Positions 18,613-27,689 of a stretch of DNA of 64,000 nucleotides are shown here, in pieces. Both the position numbers and the translations under genes were made by a program. Each line of letters starts with the position of its first letter. The first letter of the stretch is position 1. The notes beneath the pieces are model-generated. The model was not told where the DNA came from. It saw only the letters and a list, made by a program, of their open reading frames with translations, and ran no database searches. Source of the DNA: Flavobacterium silvaticum (lineage in GTDB: Bacteria; Bacteroidota; Bacteroidia; Flavobacteriales; Flavobacteriaceae); assembly GCF_012911565.1 (NCBI RefSeq), contig NZ_JAAMPU010000108.1, forward strand, positions 186,001 to 250,000. The letters run 5' to 3'.

Positions 18613-19506
18613 ATGGCACAGGCAGCTAAAAAACAGGCGTTGGGAAGAGGATTATCAGCCTTGCTCAAAGATCCTGAAAACAATATACAATCGGTGGCCG
18701 ATAAAGGAGCCGAAAAACTTGTAGGGAACATCATCGAGCTTGAAATCAATGCGATTGAAATCAACCCGTTCCAGCCGAGAAGCAATTTCAACGAAGAATC
18801 GCTTCAGGAACTCGCTACTTCAATCCGAGAACTGGGTGTAATCCAACCGATTACCGTCCGCAAGACCGATTTCAACAAATACCAGCTGATTTCAGGCGAG
18901 CGCCGTCTGCGTGCGTCAAAAATTGCCGGATTGACGGTAATTCCAGCTTACATCCGGATTGCCGACGATCAGGAATCACTGACGATGGCGCTTGTCGAAA
19001 ATATCCAGCGACACGACCTTGACCCTATTGAAATCGCCCTGTCATACCAGCGCCTCATAGACGAAATCAACCTGACGCAGGAACAAATGAGTGACCGTGT
19101 CGGGAAGAAACGTTCCACAATCGCCAACTACCTGCGTCTGCTAAAGCTCGATCCGATAATCCAGACGGGAATCCGCGACGGATTCATCTCCATGGGCCAC
19201 GGACGCGCCATCATCAACATAGACGACCACGACGCACAGACTTCGATCTACCAGAAAATCGTCAGCCAGAACCTGTCGGTACGCGAAACCGAAGCGTTGG
19301 TGAAACAATACCATGAAGGCACGCCATCGACCGGAAAAATTTCCAAAACGTCCGGATTCGAGGTAGGTGCCGATGACAAAAAAGCGATTTCAGGTTTCTT
19401 CGGTGCCAAGACCGATGTAAAAGTTGCCGCAAACGGAAAAGGGAAAATCACGATCCCGTTCCATTCCGAAGAAGATTTCAACCGGATCATCAAATTGCTT
19501 CAGTGA
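18613..19506 (+). CDS. parB: Chromosome-partitioning protein ParB
   Basis: parS-binding CTP-dependent clamp that loads at the origin region and stimulates ParA. It has the N-terminal ParB/Srx domain (INPFQPRSNFNEESLQELATSIRELGVIQPITVR, then the GERR motif in ISGERRLRASKIAG), the central helix-turn-helix (LTQEQMSDRVGKKRSTIANYLRLLKL) and a C-terminal dimerisation part. 297 residues. The following gene starts inside its stop codon (GTGA overlap). No convincing parS site was seen in the window. Confidence 0.96.
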   Translation: MAQAAKKQALGRGLSALLKDPENNIQSVADKGAEKLVGNIIELEINAIEINPFQPRSNFNEESLQELATSIRELGVIQPITVRKTDFNKYQLISGERRLRASKIAGLTVIPAYIRIADDQESLTMALVENIQRHDLDPIEIALSYQRLIDEINLTQEQMSDRVGKKRSTIANYLRLLKLDPIIQTGIRDGFISMGHGRAIINIDDHDAQTSIYQKIVSQNLSVRETEALVKQYHEGTPSTGKISKTSGFEVGADDKKAISGFFGAKTDVKVAANGKGKITIPFHSEEDFNRIIKLLQ

Positions 19507-20057
19507 GATTCCTGATTGCCATAGCCTTTACGGCGTGTTTCCTTACGGCATCTGGTCAAAAAGTCCTGCCGGCGGAAGAACTTGTCAAAGCCGATACCAC
19601 CAAAAGCAAGGTAATCGATCCGTTGCGTCCGGCCAAAGCTGCCTTTTACTCCGCCATCCTTCCGGGAATGGGACAAGTCTATAACAAACGGTATTGGAAA
19701 GTGCCGCTCGTGTATGGCGCCATCGGAACCAGCCTTTATTTTTATCTCGACAGCGACAAGAAATACAGGATTTACCGCAATGAACTCAAAGCGCGTTATT
19801 CAGGTTATGGCGATCCGGATCTGGCGTATCTCGATGACGACCGATTGATAAACGTCCAGAAATTATATCGCAAAAACAGGGAATATTCGGCACTTTTCAT
19901 CGGGTTGTTTTATGTGCTTCAGATTGTCGAAGCTAATATTGACGCGCATTTGAAACAGTTCAATGTAAGCGACGATTTGTCTGTCGCACCCGACGTATAT
20001 CAGACCGATATCTATTCCAAGCCCAACGTCGGCCTAACTTTAAGCTACAAATTCTAG
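19503..20057 (+). CDS. DUF5683-type membrane protein
   Basis: 184-residue exported or membrane protein with an N-terminal signal-like segment (MRFLIAIAFTACFLTASGQ), the family-typical PAKAAFYSAILPGMGQVYNKRYWKVPLVYGAIGTSLYFY, and a second hydrophobic segment (ALFIGLFYVLQIVEANIDAHL). This is the widely conserved Bacteroidota DUF5683 family, whose function is unknown. It starts at a GTG overlapping the parB stop by four bases and is followed without any gap by dapB, so it is translationally coupled within the par operon. Confidence 0.85.
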   Translation: MRFLIAIAFTACFLTASGQKVLPAEELVKADTTKSKVIDPLRPAKAAFYSAILPGMGQVYNKRYWKVPLVYGAIGTSLYFYLDSDKKYRIYRNELKARYSGYGDPDLAYLDDDRLINVQKLYRKNREYSALFIGLFYVLQIVEANIDAHLKQFNVSDDLSVAPDVYQTDIYSKPNVGLTLSYKF

Positions 20058-20759
20058 ATGAAGATCGCATTACTCGGATACGGCAAAATGGGCAAAGTGA
20101 TCGAACGTATCGCTTTGGAACGCGGCCATGAAATCGTGCTTCAAAAACGCAGTTCCGATAGTTTCGACGGATTGGAAAAAGCCGATGTCGCGATTGATTT
20201 CAGTGTGCCTGATGCTGCTGTGGGGAATATATCGGCCTGTCTGAATGGAGAAATACCTGTAGTTTCAGGAACGACCGGCTGGCTCGAACACTACGCCCAA
20301 ATGGCGAAATTGTGCGAGGATAAAAAAGGGGCCTTTATTTATGGAAGCAACTTCAGCCTTGGGGTCAACCTTTTTTTCAGTCTTAATACCTATCTGGCAA
20401 GAATGATGTCAAAATTCCCGCAATATAAAGTGCGCATGGAAGAAGTGCATCACACACAGAAACTTGATGCACCAAGCGGAACAGCTATTTCACTGGCAAA
20501 AGATATCATCGAAAGTTCCGATTATTCAAGTTGGGCGCTCAAAGCTGAAAGAGAAGACGAGATTCAGATCGATGCCATACGCGAAGAAAATGTCCCGGGA
20601 ACGCACACGGTTTTTTATGATTCCCAAGTAGATTCGATTGAGATAAAACATACGGCCCATAGTCGCGAAGGATTTGCTTTCGGAGCTGTGATCGCAGCAG
20701 AATGGCTCGTGGGGAAAACCGGTGTTTACACGATGAAAGATGTACTGGAACTCGAATGA
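20058..20759 (+). CDS. dapB: 4-hydroxy-tetrahydrodipicolinate reductase
   Basis: Reduces 4-hydroxy-tetrahydrodipicolinate to tetrahydrodipicolinate in diaminopimelate/lysine synthesis, feeding peptidoglycan. N-terminal nucleotide-binding motif GYGKMGKVIE, VSGTTGW, YGSNFSLGVNLF and the catalytic signature EVHHTQKLDAPSGTA are present. The 233-residue length is the short form normal for Bacteroidota. The ATG follows the DUF5683 stop codon directly. Confidence 0.96.
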   Translation: MKIALLGYGKMGKVIERIALERGHEIVLQKRSSDSFDGLEKADVAIDFSVPDAAVGNISACLNGEIPVVSGTTGWLEHYAQMAKLCEDKKGAFIYGSNFSLGVNLFFSLNTYLARMMSKFPQYKVRMEEVHHTQKLDAPSGTAISLAKDIIESSDYSSWALKAEREDEIQIDAIREENVPGTHTVFYDSQVDSIEIKHTAHSREGFAFGAVIAAEWLVGKTGVYTMKDVLELE

Positions 20760-20853
20760 ATCCGGTTCCATTAAGAAAAATATAACAACAAAGAGGAAAG
20801 TTGAATTGTAACGTCGGACATAAATCGCGACTTACGCCAAAAACGGAACAGAT

Positions 20854-22428
20854 ATGACGCTTATTCAATGGTTTGTATTCTTCCTGATCGTGCAGGTCGT
20901 GCACTTTGCGGGAACATGGAAAATGTATGAAGCTGCAGGAAGAAAACGGTGGGAAGCCGCGATTCCGGTTTATAATGCAGTGGTTTTGATGAAAATCATC
21001 AACCGTTCGCCCTGGTGGACACTGTTGTTGTTCATCCCGATCGTGAACCTGATCATGATTCCCGTCGTTTGGGTCGAAACCCTAAGAAGCTTTGGAAAAA
21101 ATTCCACTACAGATACGTTGCTGGTGCTTTTCACGCTCGGTTTCTATATTTTTTATGTCAATTATACCCAACCGCTGAACCACATTCCGGACCGTGACCT
21201 CATGGCACACACCAAGGTTGGCGATACGGTAAGTTCGCTGTTATTCGCTGTTGTGGTCGCCACAGTCGTACATACGTACGTAATGCAGCCGTTTACGATT
21301 CCGACATCGTCACTTGAAAAATCTTTGCTGATTGGGGATTTCCTTTTCGTAAGCAAATTCCATTACGGCGCGCGCACGCCAATGACTACGGTTGCTTTGC
21401 CGATGGTTCACGACACGATTCCTCTGACCAAAAAGAAATCCTATTCGAACTGGCCGCAATTGCCAAGCTTCCGTTTCCCGGGTTTCCAAAAGATTGAGCG
21501 CAATGACATTGTGGTTTTTAACTGGCCGGTAGATACGGTGACTCAGTTTTTTGTAGCTGGAGACCGCGTAGATAAGCCGATAGACAAGAAATCGAATTAT
21601 GTGAAACGCTGTGTGGGAGTTCCTGGTGACAGTCTTTCCATCAAGGACGGAATCGTTTACATAGGTGGGAAAGAATTAATATTACCCGAACGTGCCAAAC
21701 CTCAATACGCCTACAAAGTTACGGTAGATGGTAAAACACCAGTAGATTTCAATGCGGTCATGAGCCGTCTCAATGTAACCGATGGTGGAAATTTCTGGGG
21801 CGCGACGCGAGATACGGTCTTATTAAAAGCCGTTACGATTGCCGGTGCCGAAGAACTTAAAAAAATTCCCGGGATCGCTTCGGTTACAAGACTCGATATG
21901 CCAAAACACCGTCCGAGCGAAACATTCCCTAAGAACTGTGGCTCATGTCCGGGCTATACCAATTGGAGCATCGATAATTTCGGGCCCATCTATATTCCGG
22001 AACAAGGAAAAACAGTGGCCCTTACAACCGCTTCATTACCTTTTTACAGGCGTATCATTACCGAATATGAAGGGCACGATTTAAAAACGGCAGGCAATGA
22101 AATCCGAATTGACGGAAAAGTAGTTACCTCTTACACTTTCGGCCAGAATTATTACTGGATGATGGGTGATAACAGACACAACTCCGAAGACAGCCGTTAT
22201 TGGGGATTCGTTCCGGAAAACCACGTGGTAGGTAAACCCGTATTCATCTGGCTCAGCCTCGATCCAAATAAATCCGGGCTATCTAAAATCCGCTGGGAAA
22301 GAATGTTCACTACAGTTGGAGGCGATGGCGAACCGGTTTCTTACTTTAAGTACTTCCTGATATTGCTGGCGGTTTATTTTGTGGGTAATTCGTTTTGGAA
22401 GAAAAAGAAAGCCAAAGCAGACGCATAA
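20854..22428 (+). CDS. lepB: Signal peptidase I, extended Bacteroidota form
   Basis: Membrane serine protease that removes signal peptides from exported proteins. About four N-terminal hydrophobic segments (residues 1-110, a DUF5684-like module) precede the catalytic part. The nucleophile is S153 in FTIPTSSLEKSL, and the general base is K251 in NYVKRCVGVPGDSL; box E is MMGDNRHNSEDSRYWGFVPE. A C-terminal membrane segment follows. At 524 residues it is much longer than E. coli LepB, with roughly 100 residues between Ser and Lys (55 in E. coli) and a further insertion before the GDNRHNSEDSR box. Confidence 0.95.
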   Translation: MTLIQWFVFFLIVQVVHFAGTWKMYEAAGRKRWEAAIPVYNAVVLMKIINRSPWWTLLLFIPIVNLIMIPVVWVETLRSFGKNSTTDTLLVLFTLGFYIFYVNYTQPLNHIPDRDLMAHTKVGDTVSSLLFAVVVATVVHTYVMQPFTIPTSSLEKSLLIGDFLFVSKFHYGARTPMTTVALPMVHDTIPLTKKKSYSNWPQLPSFRFPGFQKIERNDIVVFNWPVDTVTQFFVAGDRVDKPIDKKSNYVKRCVGVPGDSLSIKDGIVYIGGKELILPERAKPQYAYKVTVDGKTPVDFNAVMSRLNVTDGGNFWGATRDTVLLKAVTIAGAEELKKIPGIASVTRLDMPKHRPSETFPKNCGSCPGYTNWSIDNFGPIYIPEQGKTVALTTASLPFYRRIITEYEGHDLKTAGNEIRIDGKVVTSYTFGQNYYWMMGDNRHNSEDSRYWGFVPENHVVGKPVFIWLSLDPNKSGLSKIRWERMFTTVGGDGEPVSYFKYFLILLAVYFVGNSFWKKKKAKADA

Positions 22429-22437
22429 ATCAATCGT

Positions 22438-23055
22438 ATGAGCATCCTGGTTTATCCAACCTATTTCCCATCCATTTCCCAATTTGCCCAAATGGTGCAA
22501 GCTGGTTCCATAACATTTGAAACTGAAGACAATTTCCAGAAGCAGACCAACCGGAACCGTATGTACATATACAGCCCAAACGGTCGGCAGCTGCTCAACA
22601 TTCCTGTCAAACATTCAAGTGACGGACACCAGAAAACCAAGGACATCCGTATAGAAAAGAATTTCGACTGGCAAAAACTCCATTTCAAATCTCTCGAGGC
22701 CGCTTACCGCAGTTCTCCCTATTTTGAATATTTCGAAGATGCCATCGCACCTATTTATTTCAAGAAACAACCGTTTTTGATGGACCTTAACTTCCAGGCA
22801 TTGGAAATCGTATACAAATGTCTTGGATTGCCGTTTGAGTTTTCAAAAACCGAAGAATACTTTCACGAAGTCAGCGATTACCAAGACTTACGTCACTTGG
22901 CAAATGGAAAGAAAGACACCTTTGAATGTGAGCCTTACCATCAGGTCTTTCATGAAAAACATGGCTTTTTGAACAACTTGAGCATATTGGATTTACTATT
23001 CAATGAAGGAAGGCATGCTTTGGATTATCTTAAAAGACAGCAGATCCAACGCTAA
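22438..23055 (+). CDS. WbqC-like family protein
   Basis: 205-residue cytoplasmic protein of the WbqC family, named for an O-antigen cluster gene but without a settled biochemical role. Recognisable elements are the N-terminal YPTYFPSISQFAQM (family: PxYFPxxxxY/F), FQKQTNRNRMYIYSPNGRQLLNIPVKH and the C-terminal QVFHEKHGFLNNLSILDLLFNEG. In Bacteroidota the gene regularly follows lepB, as here (9 bases apart), and it ends the par-dapB-lepB run. Confidence 0.85.
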   Translation: MSILVYPTYFPSISQFAQMVQAGSITFETEDNFQKQTNRNRMYIYSPNGRQLLNIPVKHSSDGHQKTKDIRIEKNFDWQKLHFKSLEAAYRSSPYFEYFEDAIAPIYFKKQPFLMDLNFQALEIVYKCLGLPFEFSKTEEYFHEVSDYQDLRHLANGKKDTFECEPYHQVFHEKHGFLNNLSILDLLFNEGRHALDYLKRQQIQR

Positions 23056-23130
23056 ACACAATAATATATTCATCACCCCAAAAGCAAAAGACAACTGTTA
23101 ACTGTTATGCGTTAATTGTTAACCAGCAAT

Positions 23131-24177
23131 TCACTTCATCTCCAACCGCGTCATCACCGGATAATGATCACTGTTCTTAAAATCCGGAAAGTTGCGGAAT
23201 GATAATACCCGGAATTTCGGATCGGCAAAAATGTAGTCGATGCGCGCCGGATAATATTTGAAGCGGTACGTCTGCCCGAATCCGCTTCCGGCCTCCTCAA
23301 AACAATCGTTGAGATTTCCCTTGATATGACGATAGACGTATGAAAACGCGCTGTTGTTCATATCGCCGCAAATGATAATGGGATAATGACATTGCTTTTT
23401 ATGATCGGCGATGATTTCGGCCTGTTGTTGTTGGCGCTTAAATGCTTCACTGATTCTTTTGAAGATGATACTGCGCTTTTTCTGGTCGATATTGTCGATG
23501 CGGTCGTTATTGATTTCATCTACATCGGGCGTAATGCGTACCGATTGCAGGTGCATGCTATACAAACGGACGGTATCTTTTCCCATCCGGATATCTGCAA
23601 AAACAACATTGTTATCTGAATTCGGAAGCTCGAGCTTTCCTTTGTTCACGATAGGGAATTTGGAATAGATTGCCTGCCCCGTCTTGACATGATCGCCCTG
23701 CGTCATCACATAATTATGCGGATACACTTTAAGGTCGATGCCTGCGCCGTTGGAATATTCCTGGATACAAAGGATGTCGGGATTCTGTTCGTTAATGAAA
23801 CTGCGGATATTTCCTGCCGCATCATCGGGCAGCCATTTAAAAAGATTGAACAGCCGGACGTTGTAGCTCATCACCGTAAAATCTTTTTCGGTTTCGGGCA
23901 GATTGGTCGACGAAAATTTATAGAATTTATTGATGAATGTAATCCCAGCCAGAAGCACCAAGGCCGAAAGTAAAATCTGTTTCTTTAACAACAACGCCCA
24001 ATAGCAGAAAAAAAGACCGTTAAGAATCAGGAAAAAAGGGAGGAATAAGGTAAACACCGAGAAGAACGGAAACAGTTTTGGGGCGAGGAACGGCAACGCA
24101 TACGCCATCACGGTCAATATCGTAATGAGGATATTGAACCCAAAAACAATCCGGTTAAACCACGATAATTTCTTCAT
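23131..24177 (-). CDS. Endonuclease/exonuclease/phosphatase-family membrane protein
   Basis: 348 residues: two or three N-terminal membrane segments (about 10-90) followed by an EEP-fold domain. Catalytic motifs are visible in order: FTVMSYNVRLFN, DILCIQEYS (metal Glu), RLYSMHLQS, IICGDMNNSAFSYVY, and the terminal SDHYPVMTRL. The substrate is unknown; membrane-anchored EEP proteins may act on nucleic acids, phospholipids or nucleotides. The start codon overlaps the stop of the upstream rhomboid gene (ATGA), making it the last of four coupled minus-strand genes starting at mutL. Confidence 0.88.
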   Translation of the reverse strand: MKKLSWFNRIVFGFNILITILTVMAYALPFLAPKLFPFFSVFTLFLPFFLILNGLFFCYWALLLKKQILLSALVLLAGITFINKFYKFSSTNLPETEKDFTVMSYNVRLFNLFKWLPDDAAGNIRSFINEQNPDILCIQEYSNGAGIDLKVYPHNYVMTQGDHVKTGQAIYSKFPIVNKGKLELPNSDNNVVFADIRMGKDTVRLYSMHLQSVRITPDVDEINNDRIDNIDQKKRSIIFKRISEAFKRQQQQAEIIADHKKQCHYPIIICGDMNNSAFSYVYRHIKGNLNDCFEEAGSGFGQTYRFKYYPARIDYIFADPKFRVLSFRNFPDFKNSDHYPVMTRLEMK

Positions 24178-25040
24178 TTGTCATTTCCGGCGCGAAACAA
24201 AAAGTCGCGTTCTTCTTTGCTCAGGCTGTCATAACCGGAACGGCTGATCTTATCCAGAATCTCATCGATCTGCTGCTGTGTCTTGTCTTTTGGTTCCGAC
24301 GATTGTGGACGCGGTTCAGGTTTCGGGTTCCGATGCACCTTTTTGAATTTCGCTTTTTGCTGCGGACGGAATCCGTTGGCGATAAAATCAAAAAGCCAGG
24401 TTATTGGGCGGCTTAAATCTGTTCCCGATTTCAGCATTTTCACATACACAAAACCAAAAATGGCTCCGGCCAAATGTGCAATATGACCGCCTGTATTGTC
24501 CGCAAATAAATACAGGAAATCAATAAACAACAGTACACTTGCAAAAATCCAAAGTTTCACCTGGCCGATAAAAAACAGGCTGATCCTCATATTGGGACTG
24601 TAAGTGGCCGTGGCGACGAGAATCGACATGATCGCCGCCGATGCTCCAACCATAATATTGGAATGGCCGAGAACCAAAAACGAAATATTATAGACCAATC
24701 CGGAAAATATGGCACTAAGCAAATACAACCCGTAAAATTGTTTCGGATTGAAAAAGGTCCCAAACAAAACCCCGGCAAATTGAAGCACGAGCATGTTGAA
24801 GAACAAATGGAAAAAGCTCGCGTGCAGAAAGGCATACGTAATGTATGTCCATGGATGCGTGAAGGAAACGGCAAAATCTGAACTCAAAGCCAACCAATCC
24901 GGATAGTCAAAATAGGCCGATTTCCATTGATAGAAGAAAACAAGCGACAGCACAAAAGCAGCCACATTCATATAAATGAGTCTCATTTCCGGCCCGCCGG
25001 TGCGGTAACCTCTTTTGATATCGTCTAACAAAGTTGCCAT
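24174..25040 (-). CDS. Rhomboid intramembrane serine protease (second)
   Basis: 288-residue multi-pass protease cleaving within or beside membrane helices. Catalytic Ser S134 is in VGASAAIM and the His is H189 in GGHIAHLAGA; the HASFFHLFFNMLVL segment supplies the oxyanion-side His/Asn. A hydrophilic C-terminal tail of about 60 residues (PQQKAKFKKVHRNPKPEPRPQSSEPKDKTQQQIDEILDKISRSGYDSLSKEERDFLFRAGNDK) has the DUF6576-like IDEILDKISRSGYDSLSKEER motif common in flavobacterial rhomboids. Only one base separates it from the paralogous rhomboid upstream. Confidence 0.93.
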   Translation of the reverse strand: MATLLDDIKRGYRTGGPEMRLIYMNVAAFVLSLVFFYQWKSAYFDYPDWLALSSDFAVSFTHPWTYITYAFLHASFFHLFFNMLVLQFAGVLFGTFFNPKQFYGLYLLSAIFSGLVYNISFLVLGHSNIMVGASAAIMSILVATATYSPNMRISLFFIGQVKLWIFASVLLFIDFLYLFADNTGGHIAHLAGAIFGFVYVKMLKSGTDLSRPITWLFDFIANGFRPQQKAKFKKVHRNPKPEPRPQSSEPKDKTQQQIDEILDKISRSGYDSLSKEERDFLFRAGNDK

Positions 25041-25041
25041 G

Positions 25042-25815
25042 TCAATTCCAGCGTTTTCCGTTGAACTGATTTTTTTTCCAATACCACATCATCAAAAAAC
25101 CAATGAGTGCTCCGCCTAAGTGAGCAAAGTGGGCGACTCCTGTTCCTCCGGGTCCAAAAAATGAACTCCCGTAAAGGCCAAGCACCAGGTCAAGGATCAA
25201 AACTCCCGAAATCAGGTATTTTGCCTTGATGGGAATCGGTATAAACATAAGGAACATTTCGGCATTCGGGAACATGAAACCAAACGCGACGAGCAAACCA
25301 TAAATGGCGCCCGACGCACCTAACATTTGACCATTATACGCAATAGCCATGTTTTGAACCTTTTCCATCGAAATGCTTCCCAGAATTTCCTGGCTGTACT
25401 TACCTACCGTTTGTCCTTTGGTCATGAAATTCACAATGTCGGAATGAGGAATGTTCGCCTTCATCATTTCCTGAATTCCCTGATGGATTTCCCAAAAATT
25501 GAACAGGTTATACAGCAAAGCCGATCCCAGTCCGCACGAAATATAGAAGAACAAAAATTTCTTTCCGCCCCAGAATTGCTCCAAAGCCGAACCGAAAGAA
25601 TACAAGGCAAACATATTGAAAACGATGTGCATGTAATTTGGAGGTGGCGCATGCATGAACATATGCGTGAAAATCTGCCAGAAATGAAACTTCGGATTTT
25701 CCGGATAATACATCGAAAGCAAATCATAAGCCGGTGGACCTACAATCTGGGAGCCGATGTAAAACAAAACATTTATAATCAACAGTTGCTTTACCGTTGG
25801 CGTAATCTGGATCAT
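25042..25815 (-). CDS. Rhomboid intramembrane serine protease (first)
   Basis: 257-residue rhomboid with catalytic S168 in LGASGAIYGLL, catalytic H232 in GVAHFAHLGGALIG, and the HMFMHAPPPNYMHIVFNMFALYSFG segment. It differs from the neighbour by an insertion of about 50 residues between the third and fourth hydrophobic segments (EIHQGIQEMMKANIPHSDIVNFMTKGQTVGKYSQEILGSISMEKVQNM). Overlaps the mutL stop codon by four bases. Tandem rhomboids behind mutL are a flavobacterial arrangement; substrates are unknown. Confidence 0.94.
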   Translation of the reverse strand: MIQITPTVKQLLIINVLFYIGSQIVGPPAYDLLSMYYPENPKFHFWQIFTHMFMHAPPPNYMHIVFNMFALYSFGSALEQFWGGKKFLFFYISCGLGSALLYNLFNFWEIHQGIQEMMKANIPHSDIVNFMTKGQTVGKYSQEILGSISMEKVQNMAIAYNGQMLGASGAIYGLLVAFGFMFPNAEMFLMFIPIPIKAKYLISGVLILDLVLGLYGSSFFGPGGTGVAHFAHLGGALIGFLMMWYWKKNQFNGKRWN

Positions 25816-27662
25816 GCAGTAAATTTTTTATCGATATCCTCAACCCGCATCGTGATATAAGTAGGCTTTCCCGATGGGGAAACCAACGGCTCACGGCAGG
25901 CAAAAAGGGAATTGAGTAATTGTTGTTGTTCGGTGTTACTTAGCAGTGTGCCTGTTTTTACGGCGAGACTTTTGGCCATAGACCTGGCGATTGCGTCGTT
26001 CTGACTGAAGCTGTTGCCAAAACCGTCCTGCAAATCACTGATAAGCGTTTCAAGCACAATCGAGGTTTCGCTTTCAGACATCGTGACCGGAATGCCATCA
26101 ATGACAATATGGTCAGGTCCGATATTGGAAAAAGCAAATCCCGTAGCTTCAAGAACCGGTAATAGTTGGGTCAGCGACGACATTTCAGATACCGAGAAAA
26201 ACAGCTCCAGCGGAAACAGTAATTGCTGGCTTGAACCCTGTTGGACGGTCATGTTCCCGAGGAATTGCTCGTACAAAATGCGTTGGTGTGCGCGTTGCTG
26301 ATCCACGATGACCATTCCTGACTTTATGGGATTGACAATGTATTTACGATGTATCTGATAGGTTTTCTGCTCCTGGACTTCTTCTGCTTCCTCAAATAAT
26401 GACGGCAGATGCGGATCGCTTTCAAATTCCATCTCGCGCGCCGGCATTGAAATTTCTTCCGATGCCAGACCGGCATACAGGCTTTCCCATGAAGCCGTTT
26501 CGGTTTTGCGATAGGATGATGTATGTGATGCCCCTGATGACTTTACCGCCGCATTACCAAACGGATTGAACCCTTCATCGACTTCAACCGCAGGCATTAC
26601 GGCATCGCGGTCTTTATACGAATACGGTGTATCATAATTCTCTTGCTGGCTGAAATCAAGCACCGGAGCCACACTGAACTGGCCGAGACTGTGTTTTGCA
26701 GAAGCTCTCAGTATGGCGTAAAGCGATTGCTCGTCGTCGAATTTGACTTCGGTTTTGGTCGGATGTATGTTGATGTCGATGGAACCCGGAGCTACATCAA
26801 GGTAAATAAAATACGACGGCTGGCTGCCATCGCGTAGCAACCCTTCATAAGCCGCAATGACGGCATGATGCAGGTAGCCATTGCGGATGAATCTGTCGTT
26901 GACAAAAAAGAATTGTTCACCCCTGCCTTTTTTGGCGAATTCTGGCTTTCCGATAAAACCGTAGATACGGGCTATTCCGGTTTCTTCATGGATCGGGACC
27001 AATTTTTCATTCGATTTTCCGCCAAGTATACCGACTATTCGCTGTCGCAGGTTCGCCGCAGGCAACTGGAACGCCTCGCTCCCGTTGTGGTACATACTGA
27101 ACGAAATATCCGGATGGGCCAAAGCAACACGTTGGAATTCATCTATGACATGACGGAACTCGACCTGATCCGATTTTAGGAAATTGCGTCGGGCCGGAAT
27201 GTTGAAAAAAAGGTTTTTGACAGCTATCGATGTTCCGACTGGAGCCACGACAGGCTCTTCGGACATGAATTTGCCGCCTTCTATGGTCAGTTGTGTTCCT
27301 ACTTCATCGTGTTCCATACAGGTACGAAGCTCTACATGGGCGATTGCTGCAATAGATGCCAAGGCTTCCCCGCGGAAACCTTTGGTATGCAAAGCAAAAA
27401 GGTCTTCGGCGATTTTGATTTTGGAAGTGGCATGGCGCTGGAAACAGGCTTTGGCGTCGAAGGCATTCATACCGCTTCCGTTATCGATGACCTGGATCAA
27501 TGATTTTCCGGCTTCCTTGATGACAAGCCGGATTTCTGTCGCTCCGGCATCTACCGAATTCTCAAGAAGTTCCTTGACGACCGAAGCCGGACGCTGCACG
27601 ACTTCACCGGCTGCGATCTGGTTGGCGACATGGTCGGGAAGTAGCTGGATTATACCGGACAT
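25812..27662 (-). CDS. mutL: DNA mismatch repair protein MutL
   Basis: Mismatch-repair matchmaker between MutS and downstream nucleases. The N-terminal GHKL ATPase is intact (IAAGEVVQRPASVVKELLENSVDAGATEI, DNGSGM, TKGFRGEALASIAAI, VGTSIAVKNLFFNIPARRNFL). The linker is about 100 residues and the C-terminal dimerisation domain begins near residue 435. The endonuclease motif DQHA(x)2E(x)4E reads DQQRAHQRILYE from D454, and the CPHGRP-like segment reads SPSGKP, so the metal-site residues of latent-endonuclease MutL proteins appear to be lost. First gene of the mutL-rhomboid-rhomboid-EEP operon. Confidence 0.96.
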   Translation of the reverse strand: MSGIIQLLPDHVANQIAAGEVVQRPASVVKELLENSVDAGATEIRLVIKEAGKSLIQVIDNGSGMNAFDAKACFQRHATSKIKIAEDLFALHTKGFRGEALASIAAIAHVELRTCMEHDEVGTQLTIEGGKFMSEEPVVAPVGTSIAVKNLFFNIPARRNFLKSDQVEFRHVIDEFQRVALAHPDISFSMYHNGSEAFQLPAANLRQRIVGILGGKSNEKLVPIHEETGIARIYGFIGKPEFAKKGRGEQFFFVNDRFIRNGYLHHAVIAAYEGLLRDGSQPSYFIYLDVAPGSIDINIHPTKTEVKFDDEQSLYAILRASAKHSLGQFSVAPVLDFSQQENYDTPYSYKDRDAVMPAVEVDEGFNPFGNAAVKSSGASHTSSYRKTETASWESLYAGLASEEISMPAREMEFESDPHLPSLFEEAEEVQEQKTYQIHRKYIVNPIKSGMVIVDQQRAHQRILYEQFLGNMTVQQGSSQQLLFPLELFFSVSEMSSLTQLLPVLEATGFAFSNIGPDHIVIDGIPVTMSESETSIVLETLISDLQDGFGNSFSQNDAIARSMAKSLAVKTGTLLSNTEQQQLLNSLFACREPLVSPSGKPTYITMRVEDIDKKFTA

Positions 27663-27681
27663 AGCATGTTTGAAAGGGAAT

Positions 27682-27689
27682 CAAAATTA
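27682..27689 (-). promoter_or_regulatory. -7 box of the mutL operon
   Basis: TAATTTTG on the minus strand (TAnnTTTG), 19 bases upstream of the mutL ATG. Confidence 0.5.
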
